Shown piece by piece: positions 47,026-55,133 of a stretch of 64,000 nucleotides of DNA. Location: contig JAOAIK010000038.1 in NCBI GenBank assembly GCA_026414745.1, forward strand, positions 1-64,000, read 5' to 3'. Every line of letters starts with the position of its first letter. Position 1 is the first letter of the stretch. The translations under genes were made by a program, and so were the position numbers. The notes beneath the pieces are model-generated. The model saw only the letters and a program-made list of their open reading frames with translations, was not told the origin of the DNA and searched no databases. This stretch comes from Roseococcus sp. (lineage in GTDB: Bacteria > Pseudomonadota > Alphaproteobacteria > Acetobacterales > Acetobacteraceae).

Positions 47026-48526
47026 GGCCGGTATTCCCGGCCGGGGCGGGGCTGCGAAACCCGCGCCAGAGCGCCTCGAGATGCGCCGACAGCGGCGCCT
47101 TCACCTCCGGGCAGGCGGAGATCTGCGGCGGCGCCTCCTCGCCCGCAAGCCGCGCGCGGGTGGCCTCGAGATCGCCGCCGGGCCCGGCGAGCCGATGCAG
47201 GAGCAGCAGATCCCGGGCAGGGATCGTCGGCATGCCGTCGCCCAGCCCCGCGGGGAGGCGCCGGTCGATCACCGCTTCGGCCAGTTGCCGCAGCGCGAGT
47301 GCCGCGACCCGGCGCGACCCCGCCGCCTCCAGGGCCTGTTCCGCCTCGTCGCCGACGAGCGCCGCGATTCCCGCCTCCTCCAGCGCCAGCTGCCCGAGCT
47401 GCGCCGCGGGACCGGAGAGCAGGAGCGGAGGCGGCATCTCGGCCAATAGCGGGGCGAGGGCCTCGATGAGGCGTACGCCGAGCTCCTCCTCGATGCCGGT
47501 AAGCAGCAGCAGCGGGGGCGGGTCCGACGGAGCCGGCGCGCGCCATTCCGTCGGGATCATGCCGCGCACCGCCGCCTCCCGCCGGGCGAGCAGCCGACCC
47601 AGTGCACGGCGCAGGGCGGCACGCGCCGCCGGAGTCGGCTCCGGACCCAGCGCGGCAGCGGCGAGAGGGTCGAACAGCCCGACCAGGTGGCGGGCCGTGG
47701 GGCGACAGCGGGCCCAGAGGCCCTCGCCCCCGACCCGGGCCTCCAGAAGCACCTCGACCGCCGCGGGGATGGGCGCCGTCCAAGGCTCCACCCGGCCCCA
47801 GGCAAGCAGCGCCTCCCCGACGGGTTCCGCCTGCCAGTCGGCGATGCACAGGGGCATGACGCCGGCGGAAGCGGGGGCCGGGAGGGAGGGTCGCGCGAAG
47901 GCCTCGATCCGGACGCTGTCCGCCGGAACGGCACCGGTGCCGGGAGCCGGGCGCAGCGCGAGGGCGATATCGCCCGCCATGGTCACGCCCACCCCGAGCG
48001 CGCCGGCAGAGCCGAAGGGCGCAGGCTCGGCCGGCAGTTCGGGAACCCGCGCGACCCAGTCCTGGAAGACGCCGAAGCTTCGCCCCTGCGCCGTGAAGAG
48101 CGGGGCGAGCAGCGGCCCGGCGCGCCGCGCATCGGCGAGCAGGGAGAGGTTCTCGGCCCAGCCGCGGGCCGCGATCACGGGCGCGAGATCGTCAGGAATG
48201 GAAGGGTCGCCGAGGCGGACGCGCAGCTCCTCTCCATCGGCTTCCGCCTGCAGCCGCAGGTCGCCACGCTCACCCTCGCCCGCCGCGAAGACGAGATGGA
48301 ATCCGTCCACCTCGGCGAGGTCGGGCCGGGCGGGGCAGACATCGGGGCGCGGGTGGCGACCCTCGAAGAGCAGCGGCAGGGGCCGGCCGTCGGCGGCGAG
48401 GAAGCTCAGCCGCGCCTCCTCCCCGCGCGGGCGCATCACCCAGCCGAAGAGAAGCCAGCGCCCCTCGCCCACTGGCGCGAGGGCATCAAGGCCCATCTGG
48501 AAACTCTCGGTCACGCGGCAGAACAT
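47018..48526 (-). CDS. Unknown protein coupled to a GT4 glycosyltransferase
   Basis: The 502-residue protein has no recognised motif. The first about 120 residues look like a beta-sandwich (GEGRWLLFGWVMRPRGEEARL, LRLQAEADGEELRV). A middle region has more beta strands, and from about 300 the chain is helical and Leu/Ala-rich (ARAALRRALGRLLARREAAV). No signal peptide or membrane helix is seen. Its 3' end overlaps the GT4 gene by 8 nt, and the promoter is its own (TTGTCG-17-AAACAT). A glycan-assembly or donor-handling function is inferred only from coupling. GC and codon use look normal for the region. Confidence 0.6.
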   Translation of the reverse strand: MFCRVTESFQMGLDALAPVGEGRWLLFGWVMRPRGEEARLSFLAADGRPLPLLFEGRHPRPDVCPARPDLAEVDGFHLVFAAGEGERGDLRLQAEADGEELRVRLGDPSIPDDLAPVIAARGWAENLSLLADARRAGPLLAPLFTAQGRSFGVFQDWVARVPELPAEPAPFGSAGALGVGVTMAGDIALALRPAPGTGAVPADSVRIEAFARPSLPAPASAGVMPLCIADWQAEPVGEALLAWGRVEPWTAPIPAAVEVLLEARVGGEGLWARCRPTARHLVGLFDPLAAAALGPEPTPAARAALRRALGRLLARREAAVRGMIPTEWRAPAPSDPPPLLLLTGIEEELGVRLIEALAPLLAEMPPPLLLSGPAAQLGQLALEEAGIAALVGDEAEQALEAAGSRRVAALALRQLAEAVIDRRLPAGLGDGMPTIPARDLLLLHRLAGPGGDLEATRARLAGEEAPPQISACPEVKAPLSAHLEALWRGFRSPAPAGNTGHG

Positions 48527-48546
48527 GCAGCTTTCCCCTGCCTCTC

Positions 48547-48575
48547 ATGTTTGCACCCGGCCTGGAGGCCGACAA
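48547..48575 (-). promoter_or_regulatory. Promoter of the unknown/GT4 gene pair
   Basis: TTGTCG (48575-48570), 17 bp and AAACAT (48552-48547) precede the start at 48526 with a GGGGAAAG ribosome site between. The remaining gap to tRNA-Ser (about 48576-48761) shows no gene. Confidence 0.4.
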
Positions 48576-48807
48576 GGCAGGCTCGGCCGGGCTGAAGGCC
48601 CACCTCCGTGCCGACATCCGTCCGCGGTGGCGGCGCGGTCGCGGGGCTGGGGTCGGTGTCCGGCGCGTGCGCACCGCCCCGCCGGCCATCGGCCCCTGCT
48701 GCAGTCGCCGCGCCCCCCCCGACGGCGAATGCGAGGGGGCGGCGCCTCTCCCCCACCGCCCTTGCCCAGGGCGCCCGGCCGCGGCAGGGTGCCGGCGCGA
48801 TCCGTCC

Positions 48808-48894
48808 GGGCAGGTGGCCGAGTGGTTTAAGGCAGCGGTCTTGAAAACCGCCGCGGGGTCGCCCCCGCCGTGGGTTCGAATCCCACCCTGCCCG
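48808..48894 (+). tRNA. tRNA-Ser (anticodon UGA)
   Basis: An 87-nt tRNA with a long variable arm. Acceptor arms are GGGCAGG (48808-48814) and CCTGCCC (48887-48893). The anticodon loop CTTGAAA gives UGA (48842-48844), the T-arm is GGGTTCGAATCCC, and the class-II variable arm CGGGG...CCCCG is visible. Discriminator G at 48894 is followed by CCG, so CCA is not encoded and must be added. Promoter TTGCCC (48762-48767), 17 bp, CAGGGT (48785-48790). Confidence 0.97.
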
Positions 48895-48971
48895 CCGAGC
48901 GGGCATGCGCGGCCGGCGCGGGGAGCGGGAGGGAGGGCGGAGGCGGGCGCACGGCCGGGCGCGGCGCACCT

Positions 48972-49517
48972 CTACCCGTTCTCCTCGCCGTCCTCCTTTC
49001 CCTTGCCGGATTTCGCGAGGATCTTGGTTTGCGTCTGCATGCGATCGAGCACGCCGAGCACCAGCGCGCCGACGACGAAGGTGATGTGGATCCCGACCGC
49101 CCAGGCGAGCTCCCGGTCGCTCAGCGAGGCCACGTCCATGAACTTCTGCAGCAGGTGGATGGAGCTGATCGCGATGATGGCGATGCCCACCTTGAGCTTG
49201 AGATTGCCGGGGTCGAGGTTGGACACCCACTCGATCTTCGACCCGCCCTCCGCCGACTGCAGCCGCGAGACGAGGCTGTCGTAGGAGGAAATGGCGACCA
49301 TCGCCACCAGGGAGGCCACGAGCGCACTGTCCACGAGGTAGAGCATGCCGAGCAGGAGCTGCTCATCGCTCCCGGTCGAGAGCGCCTCATGCGCGAACTT
49401 CCACACCTTCTGCCCGAATCGCACCGCATAGGCGAGCAGCGCGACGCCCAGGCCGAGATAGAAGACCACCAGCACGTAGCGGGTGGCCAGGACGGTCCGG
49501 TCGAGTAGGCTCTGCAT
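48972..49517 (-). CDS. YqhA/UPF0114-family membrane protein
   Basis: The 181-residue protein is UPF0114-like: an opening helix with QSLLDRTVLATRYVLVVFYLGLGVALLAYAVRF, GMLYLVDSALVASLVAMVAISSYDSLVSR in the middle, and a C-terminal helix pair (IHITFVVGALVLGVLDRM) followed by a charged Lys/Glu tail. Four membrane helices are predicted. Function is unknown; no activity is established. ATG 49517 is preferred since a longer frame upstream is not hydrophobic. It is divergent from a RidA gene, 48 bp away. Confidence 0.85.
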   Translation of the reverse strand: MQSLLDRTVLATRYVLVVFYLGLGVALLAYAVRFGQKVWKFAHEALSTGSDEQLLLGMLYLVDSALVASLVAMVAISSYDSLVSRLQSAEGGSKIEWVSNLDPGNLKLKVGIAIIAISSIHLLQKFMDVASLSDRELAWAVGIHITFVVGALVLGVLDRMQTQTKILAKSGKGKEDGEENG

Positions 49518-49565
49518 GGGCGCGCATGTGGCGCAGCCCGGCAGGGAAGAAAAGACGGGGGTGGC

Positions 49566-49913
49566 ATGATCCTGAGACTGGCCGAGGAGGGGCGCCTTTC
49601 GGGCGCGGTGGTGCATGGCGGCCTCGTGTGGCTGGCCGGCCAGGTGGCCGAGGATGCGAGCCTCGACACCGAGGGCCAGACGGCGGACGTGCTCCGCCAG
49701 ATCGACGCGCTGCTCGCCGAGGCCGGGACGGACAAGTCCCGCCTGCTGCAGGTGCAGGTGATCCTCGCGGACATCCGCGACGCCCCGGCGATGAACCGCG
49801 CCTGGGACGCCTGGCTCGACCCGGCGGCCAAGCCCGCGCGCTTCACCATCCAGGCGCCGCTCGTGGATCCCGCCTGGAAGGTGGAGATCGCCGGGGTGGC
49901 CGCCCTGCCGTGA
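49566..49913 (+). CDS. RidA/YjgF-family imine deaminase
   Basis: The 115-residue protein has the RidA fold: GGLVWLAGQVAEDASLDTEGQTADVLRQIDALLAEAG, with the quaternary-interface Gln, and MNRAWDAWLDPAAKPARFTIQAPLVDPAWKVEIAG at the C-terminus; the usual Arg of the active site lies in PARFT. RidA proteins hydrolyse reactive enamine/imine products of PLP enzymes. Its stop overlaps the GTG of the channel gene by 4 nt. The operon also carries a PLP aminotransferase, a natural source of such imines. Confidence 0.85.
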   Translation: MILRLAEEGRLSGAVVHGGLVWLAGQVAEDASLDTEGQTADVLRQIDALLAEAGTDKSRLLQVQVILADIRDAPAMNRAWDAWLDPAAKPARFTIQAPLVDPAWKVEIAGVAALP

Positions 49914-50902
49914 CGCCGCGCCGCCTCGCCCGCCGGCAGGCGCTGCTCGCGACGGGGATGACCTATGGGCTGATGCTCGTCGTCGCGGCCGGGGTCGCCG
50001 ACCAGGGCTGGGCCTTCGCCGCCGCCTCGCTGCTCGTCGCGAGCATGGCGCTGGGCGGGCTCAACCTTCTCTTCCCGCAGGGGCTCACCTTCGCCTTCGG
50101 CGCGGCCAACGGGCTCGCGGTCTATGTATGCCTGTTCGTGGTGATGGGGCGGGCCGGCTTTCCGCTCGCGCATGAGTGGTCGCGGCCGCTCGCCTTCCTG
50201 CTGCCGGTGCTCGCCTTCGTCGCCGCCTGCTGGTGGCGGCGGCGGGAACTGCAGGCGGTGGCGGAGGGCGGCGCCGACCTCGCCCATTTCCCGCGCTTCG
50301 TGCGCTGGCTGCTGGTCAGCGGCCTGATCGGCGTCGTCTCCCTCGCCAGTCCGATCTCCCGCCTGGGGCCGGACGGGCAGACCCTCGCGCTGCTCCTGGC
50401 CATGGCGGCGATCGCCGCCATCGGGGCGGCCTCGGTGGGCGATGTGGTGCGGCTGCTCGTGGACGTGGCGACCATGCTGCGGCGCGTCGGCGTGCGGCTG
50501 CGGCTGCTGTCGGTGCCCATCGCCACCTATGTGAGCCTCTTCGCGCTGCTCGCGGTGGCTTTCGGCTGCGTCTATCGCATCGCCGACGGGCTCTCGCGCG
50601 AGCCGGTCTTCCTCTTCGTCGGCGCGCCGGCGCGGATCAGCTTCTCCGAGGCGCTGCACTTCAGCGTGGTGACCCTCTCGACCGTCGGCTACGGCGACAT
50701 CCAGCCGCACGACGACGGCATCCGCCTGCTGGCCGCGCTGCAGATGGTGCTGGGGCAGCTCCTCCTCCTCTTCGGCTTCGCCGAGATCATGCGCAGCCAC
50801 ACCGAGGGGCTGCGCCGCGGGAATGACGGGCGCAAGCCCGGTTTTGGCCCCAATGAGGAGGATGCTACAGGGACGCGGCTTCGCACGGATCTCCGCCCTT
50901 GA
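49910..50902 (+). CDS. Potassium channel-like ion channel protein
   Basis: The 330-residue membrane protein has the K+ selectivity filter TVGYGD at 258-263 inside a two-helix pore module (HFSVVTLSTVGYGDIQ; about 210-290). An N-terminal region has four to six further hydrophobic helices. No RCK/TrkA regulatory domain follows, only a short charged tail. GTG 49910 overlaps the RidA stop (GTGA), and its own stop overlaps the epimerase TTG (TTGA). Potassium or ion passage is inferred from the filter. Function in a sugar-nucleotide operon is unclear. Confidence 0.8.
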   Translation: MTPRRLARRQALLATGMTYGLMLVVAAGVADQGWAFAAASLLVASMALGGLNLLFPQGLTFAFGAANGLAVYVCLFVVMGRAGFPLAHEWSRPLAFLLPVLAFVAACWWRRRELQAVAEGGADLAHFPRFVRWLLVSGLIGVVSLASPISRLGPDGQTLALLLAMAAIAAIGAASVGDVVRLLVDVATMLRRVGVRLRLLSVPIATYVSLFALLAVAFGCVYRIADGLSREPVFLFVGAPARISFSEALHFSVVTLSTVGYGDIQPHDDGIRLLAALQMVLGQLLLLFGFAEIMRSHTEGLRRGNDGRKPGFGPNEEDATGTRLRTDLRP

Positions 50903-51900
50903 CCCTCGGTTCCCCCGATTTCTGGCGCCGCCGCCGCGTCCTCGTCACCGGCGGGGCGGGCTTCCTCGGCTCCAATCTCTGTCATGCGCTGGCCGGCCTC
51001 GGCGCGCGCGTCACCGCCCTCGACGCCATGCTGCCCGAAGGCGGCGCCAACCCCGCGAACCTGGAGGGCGCGGGCGTGATGCTGGTGCGCGGCGATCTGC
51101 GCGAGACCGAGCTGCACTCGCTCTGCCAGGGCGTGGAGGTGCTGTTCAACATGGCGGCGCAGACCAGCCACATGGGCGGACAGAAGGACCCCGTGGCGGA
51201 CCTCGCCATCAACGCGGTGGCGCAGGTGCGCCTCGTTCAGGTGATGCGCGAGGTGGCGCCGCAGGCCACGGTGGTGCATGCCTCCACCCGCCAGTTCTAC
51301 GGCCGCCCCCTCACCCTGCCCGTCGACGAGTTCCACCCGGTGAACCCGCCGGACGCCAATGGCGTCAGCAAATGGGCGGGCGAGCAGTACTGGCTGCTCG
51401 AGAACCGTGTGCTCGGCCGGCCCGTGGTGTCGCTGCGGCTGACCAACTGCTACGGCCCGCGCCTGCGCATCGCCGATGCACGGCAGACCTTCCTTGGCAT
51501 CTGGATCCGCCGCGTGCTGGAGGATGCGCCCTTCGAGGTGTGGGGCGGATCCCAGCTGCGCGACCTCGCCTATGTGGACGACGTGACGCGCGCCTTCCTG
51601 CTGGCGGCCGAGCAGGCGCACAGGCCGCAGGTGGCGGGGCGCGTGTTCAACCTGGGCGGCGCCCCGCCCATCTCGCTGCTCGACCTCGCCCATCTGCTGA
51701 TCGCCGCCAATGGCGGACGCGGGCGGTTCGAGACGCGCGAGTTCCCGCCCGACCGCGCGCCCATCGACATCGGCAGCTACCACGCCGACGACCGCGCCTT
51801 CCGCGCCGCCACGGGCTGGGCGCCGCTGGTGCCGCTCGAGGAGGGGCTGCGCCGGTCCCTCGCCTGGTTCCGCGAACGCTTCGCCGACTACGCCTTCTGA
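50899..51900 (+). CDS. NDP-sugar epimerase/dehydratase (SDR), with Asn in place of the catalytic Tyr
   Basis: The 333-residue extended SDR starts with TTG at 50899 (TTGA overlap). NAD motif GGAGFLGSN is near residue 18-26. HASTRQFYGRPLTLPVDEF is a segment typical of a sugar-nucleotide subfamily, and the position where Y-x3-K is usual reads N-G-V-S-K. The Tyr is therefore replaced, though the Lys is kept. Late motifs VWGGSQLRDLAYVDDVTRAF fit NDP-sugar 4-epimerases or dehydratases. Reaction unknown: possibly a 4-epimerase of a 6-deoxy sugar using a different base. Coupled to channel and aminotransferase genes. Confidence 0.75.
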   Translation: MTLGSPDFWRRRRVLVTGGAGFLGSNLCHALAGLGARVTALDAMLPEGGANPANLEGAGVMLVRGDLRETELHSLCQGVEVLFNMAAQTSHMGGQKDPVADLAINAVAQVRLVQVMREVAPQATVVHASTRQFYGRPLTLPVDEFHPVNPPDANGVSKWAGEQYWLLENRVLGRPVVSLRLTNCYGPRLRIADARQTFLGIWIRRVLEDAPFEVWGGSQLRDLAYVDDVTRAFLLAAEQAHRPQVAGRVFNLGGAPPISLLDLAHLLIAANGGRGRFETREFPPDRAPIDIGSYHADDRAFRAATGWAPLVPLEEGLRRSLAWFRERFADYAF

Positions 51901-51910
51901 GGACACGCCC

Positions 51911-53044
51911 ATGACCGCGCCCCCGCCCCTGCTTCCCTTCGCCGATCCGGGCGCGGGCTATCGCGCGCTGCAGGGCGAGATCGACGCGGCGGTGGCGCGC
52001 GCCCTCGCCTCGGGCTGGTACATTCTCGGCCGCGAGGGCGAGGCCTTCGAGGCAGAGTTCGCCGCCTGGCTCGGCGAGGGGCAGCACGCGGTGGGCTGCG
52101 CCAACGGCACGGACGCGCTCATGCTCATCCTGCGCGGCCTGGGCATCGGGCCGGGCAGCACGGTGGTGACGGTGAGCCACACGGCGGTGGCCACCGTCGC
52201 GGCCATCGAGATGGCCGGGGCCACGCCGCTGCTGCTCGACATCGAGCCCGGCACCTACACCATGGACCCGGCAGAGCTCGAGGCGGTGCTCGCCGCCCCG
52301 CCGCCCGGCCTGCCGCCCATCCGCGCCGTCATTCCCGTGCATCTCTATGGGCAGGCGGCGGATCTCGGCCGCATCGCCGCCGCCTGCGCGCGCGCGGGCG
52401 TGGCGCTGATCGAGGACTGCGCGCAGTGCCACGGCGCGCTGTGGCAGGGGCGCAAGCTCGGCACCTTCGGGGCGGCGGCCGCCTTCAGCCTCTATCCCAC
52501 CAAGAATCTCGGCGCGCTGGGCGATGGCGGGGTGCTGGCCAGCGCCGATCCCGACCTCGCCGCGCGCATCGGCGCCATCCGGCAATATGGTTGGCGGCAG
52601 CGCTATGTGAGCGACATGGTGGGCGTGAACTCCCGCCTCGACGAGATCCAGGCGGCGATCCTGCGGGTGAAGCTGCGGCATCTCGACGCGCAGAACGCGC
52701 GGCGGCGCGCCATCGCGGCGGCTTATGACGCGGTGCTCGCCGGCACGGGCCTTGCGCCGCCGCTGCGGCGCCGGGAGGCGGAGCACGTGTTCCACCTCTA
52801 TGTGCTCCGGCACCCCGAGCGCGATGCGCTCATGGCGCGGCTCAGGGCGTGCGGCATCGGCACGGGCATCCACTACCCCGTGCCGGTGCACATGCAGCCC
52901 GCCTATGCCGGCCGGGTGGCGCTCGGTCCGGCCGCCTGCAGCGAGACGGAGCGCGCTGCGCGCGAGGTGTTCAGCCTGCCCATGTATCCCGAGTTGACGG
53001 ACGCGCAGGTGGAGCGGGTCTGCGCGGCGCTGCGCGCGCTGTGA
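51911..53044 (+). CDS. DegT/DnrJ/EryC1/StrS-family NDP-sugar aminotransferase
   Basis: The 377-residue PLP enzyme has SGWYILGREGEAFEAEF at about 34-50, GCANGTDALMLILRGLGIG and VTVSHTAVATVAAIEMAG, and IEDCAQCHGALWQGRK with the cofactor Asp. The PLP lysine is K198 in SLYPTKNLGALGDGG. This resembles FdtB/QdtB-type 3-aminotransferases more than WecE, so a 3-amino-3,6-dideoxy sugar is a plausible product. Ten nt after the epimerase, in one operon with RidA and the channel. Distinct from rffA at 17569. Confidence 0.85.
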   Translation: MTAPPPLLPFADPGAGYRALQGEIDAAVARALASGWYILGREGEAFEAEFAAWLGEGQHAVGCANGTDALMLILRGLGIGPGSTVVTVSHTAVATVAAIEMAGATPLLLDIEPGTYTMDPAELEAVLAAPPPGLPPIRAVIPVHLYGQAADLGRIAAACARAGVALIEDCAQCHGALWQGRKLGTFGAAAAFSLYPTKNLGALGDGGVLASADPDLAARIGAIRQYGWRQRYVSDMVGVNSRLDEIQAAILRVKLRHLDAQNARRRAIAAAYDAVLAGTGLAPPLRRREAEHVFHLYVLRHPERDALMARLRACGIGTGIHYPVPVHMQPAYAGRVALGPAACSETERAAREVFSLPMYPELTDAQVERVCAALRAL

Positions 53045-53089
53045 GCGCGGCGACGCCCTCGGGAAGAGCCGGGGTGTCGGGGTGAGGGC

Positions 53090-53164
53090 TGGCTCCGGCG
53101 GTTGGATTCGAACCAACGACCAACGGATTAACAGTCCGCTGCGCTACCGCTGCGCCACGCCGGA
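53090..53164 (-). tRNA. tRNA-Asn (anticodon GUU), CCA encoded
   Basis: A 72-nt body plus CCA. Acceptor 5' arm TCCGGCG (53164-53158) pairs with CGCCGGA. The anticodon loop CTGTTAA gives GUU, the T-arm is GTTGGTTCGAATCCAAC, and discriminator G is followed by encoded CCA (53092-53090). Promoter TTGCGC (53208-53203), 17 bp, TACAGG (53185-53180). Confidence 0.97.
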
Positions 53165-53309
53165 TCGCCTGCCGCCGGGCCTGTAGCAGAGGCCTCCGGG
53201 GAGCGCAACGGAGGCCCGGATGGCCGCTGATCGCGCCGGCCCGGCCCCTCACCGCGCGGGCAAGACAGGCGCGCGGACGACGGGCAGAGGGTCATGGCGG
53301 AGCGGGAGC

Positions 53310-53383
53310 TGGAGGTCCGAGGCGGAATCGAACCGCCGTAGAGGGTTTTGCAGACCCTTGCCTGACCACTCGGCCATCGGACC
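53310..53383 (-). tRNA. tRNA-Cys (anticodon GCA), CCA encoded
   Basis: A 71-nt body plus CCA. Acceptor 5' arm GGTCCGA (53383-53377) pairs with TCGGACC. The anticodon loop CTGCAAA gives GCA, the T-arm is GGCGGTTCGATTCCGCC, and discriminator U is followed by encoded CCA (53312-53310). Strong promoter TTGACC (53422-53417), 17 bp, GATACA (53399-53394). Confidence 0.97.
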
Positions 53384-53490
53384 ACCGGCGCCCTGTATCG
53401 GGCGGCGGGGCGCGCGGGTCAAGGCACGGCGCGGCTTTCACGCCATGCATCCGCGGCCTATAACCGGCGCCGAGGACAGGCAGGACACCC

Positions 53491-54189
53491 ATGATCGCAG
53501 CGCAGAGCGTCGCGACGCACTCCCTCGCGGCGGAGGATTTCGACACCGCCCGCCGCCTGATGGTGGACGGGCAGGTGACGCCCACCGGCGTCAACGACCC
53601 GCTGCTGATCGGGGCGATGCGCGAGGTGCCGCGCGAGCGCTTCGTCCCCCCGGCGCTGCGCCATCGCGCCTACGCGGATGCGCCGCTGCCTCTCGGCGCC
53701 GGGCGCGCCATGCTGATCCCGATGGTGCAGGCGCGGCTGATCCAGGCGCTGGCGCCGCAGCCCGGGGACCGCGCGCTGGTGCTCGCTTCCGGCACGGGCT
53801 ATGCGGCGGCGCTGCTCGCCCGCATGGGGCTGCTCGTCACCGCCGTCGAGCAGGAGGAGGGGTTGCGCAGTCTCGCCCGCCAAGCCTGCGACCTCGCGCT
53901 GCGGGAGAACCGCCCGGAGTTCCTCGCGGGCGACCCCGCCCAGGGCCATGCGCCCGGCGCGCCCTATCGCGTGATGCTGATCGACGGCGCGGTGGCGCGC
54001 ATCCCCCGCCCCGTGCTTGACCAGATGGCCGAGGGCGGCCGCCTCGCCTGCCTGCGCGTGAAGGAAGGACGGCTGTGCGAGGCGCTGCTGCTGCGCCGCG
54101 CCGGCGGCGGCTTCGGCGAGACGGCGCTGTTCGAAACCCTGGCCGACCCCCTGCCCGGCTTCGCCGCCCCGCCGCGCTTCGTCTTCTGA
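53491..54189 (+). CDS. Protein-L-isoaspartate O-methyltransferase-like protein
   Basis: The 232-residue protein follows Pcm layout: an N-terminal helical part with ARRLMVDGQVTPTGVND, then the SAM domain (LVLASGTGYAAALLARMG) replacing the usual GSGSGYxxA motif with ASGTGY, and a C-terminal strand set. Pcm methylates isoaspartyl residues to start repair. The degenerate motif and the family position upstream of outer membrane genes in alphaproteobacteria suggest a paralog that may not be a true repair enzyme. Promoter TTCACG (53437-53442), 16 bp, TATAAC (53459-53464). Confidence 0.78.
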   Translation: MIAAQSVATHSLAAEDFDTARRLMVDGQVTPTGVNDPLLIGAMREVPRERFVPPALRHRAYADAPLPLGAGRAMLIPMVQARLIQALAPQPGDRALVLASGTGYAAALLARMGLLVTAVEQEEGLRSLARQACDLALRENRPEFLAGDPAQGHAPGAPYRVMLIDGAVARIPRPVLDQMAEGGRLACLRVKEGRLCEALLLRRAGGGFGETALFETLADPLPGFAAPPRFVF

Positions 54190-54202
54190 CGCTGCGGCCT
54201 GC

Positions 54203-55063
54203 CTAGCGGCCGAGGAAGCGCGCAGTCGCCTCGGCCCAATCCGCCTCGCGCGTCCAGCGCGCCATGGCGCCCCTGGGCGGCAGCCCCGGCAGATCGGCCG
54301 GGCGCACCCCCTCGCGCAGCGCCTTGAGCGTGGCGTGGATGGCCTGCGCCGCGGCCTGGCTCGGGGCATGGCCCTGCAGGGCGATGCGCACGCCCCGGCT
54401 TGCGAGGTAGGCGCGGTCGCTGATCTCGTCGGTCAGGGTGCCGAGCACGAGCGGCAGCCGCGCCGCCTCGGCCGCCGCGTCCAGCTCGGCGCGGCTGCGC
54501 ACCCCGGTGAGGAAGATGCCATCCACCCCCGTCGCGTTGTAGGCGCGGATGCGCGCGAGCGCGTCCTCGAGGCCGCTGACGCCCATCGCCCCGGTGCGGG
54601 CGAAGATGGCCAGCCCCGGGTCGATGCGGGCGGCCACCGCGGCGCGCATCTTGCCCACCCCCTCCTCGAGGGGGATGAGGCGCGGCTCGCCCGCGGCGAA
54701 GGGGCGCGGCAGCTCCGTATCCTCGATGGAAAGGGCGGCGATGCCGGCCTGCTCGAGCTCCTCGACCGTGCGCATCACGTTGAGCGCGTTGCCGTAGCCG
54801 TGGTCCGCGTCCACCACGAGGGGGAGCTCGGCCGCGCGGGTGATGCGGCGGCACTGCTCGACGAACTCGCTCAGCGTGATGAGGATCAGGTCCGGCGCGC
54901 CGAGAATGGCCAGCGCCGCCGTGCTGCCGGCGAACATGCCGAGCTCGAAGCCGAGCTCCTCGGCGATGCGCGCCGAGAGCGGGTCATGCACCGAGGCGGG
55001 GTGGACGCAGGCGCTCCCCTCCAGCACCGCCCGCGCCTTTTCGCGCCGCTGCCTGTAGCGCAT
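54203..55063 (-). CDS. Oxaloacetate decarboxylase-like protein (PEP mutase/isocitrate lyase superfamily)
   Basis: The 286-residue barrel resembles PA4872 of Pseudomonas, an oxaloacetate decarboxylase: YRQRREKARAVL start, SVHDPLSARIAEELGFELG, DADHGYGNALNVMRT with the His that marks this branch, and ALSIEDTELPRPF, then EEGVGKMRAAVAARIDPGLAI. The family also contains phosphonopyruvate and 2-methylisocitrate lyase types, but DADHGYGNA favours oxaloacetate. AAGGAGG lies 7 nt before ATG 55063. It is divergent from an FMN hydroxy-acid oxidase. Confidence 0.8.
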   Translation of the reverse strand: MRYRQRREKARAVLEGSACVHPASVHDPLSARIAEELGFELGMFAGSTAALAILGAPDLILITLSEFVEQCRRITRAAELPLVVDADHGYGNALNVMRTVEELEQAGIAALSIEDTELPRPFAAGEPRLIPLEEGVGKMRAAVAARIDPGLAIFARTGAMGVSGLEDALARIRAYNATGVDGIFLTGVRSRAELDAAAEAARLPLVLGTLTDEISDRAYLASRGVRIALQGHAPSQAAAQAIHATLKALREGVRPADLPGLPPRGAMARWTREADWAEATARFLGR

Positions 55064-55079
55064 CGCATGCCTCCTTCCC

Positions 55080-55108
55080 TTGCCCCGCCATGATGGCGCG
55101 CCTAGCGT
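55080..55108 (+). promoter_or_regulatory. Promoter of the FMN hydroxy-acid oxidase gene
   Basis: TTGCCC (55080-55085), exactly 17 bp, TAGCGT (55103-55108), in the 70-bp gap shared with the divergent oxaloacetate-decarboxylase-like gene. The leader contains GGGAGGGGG before ATG 55134. Confidence 0.5.
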
Positions 55109-55133
55109 CGCTGCGGAACGGGAGGGGGCACGC

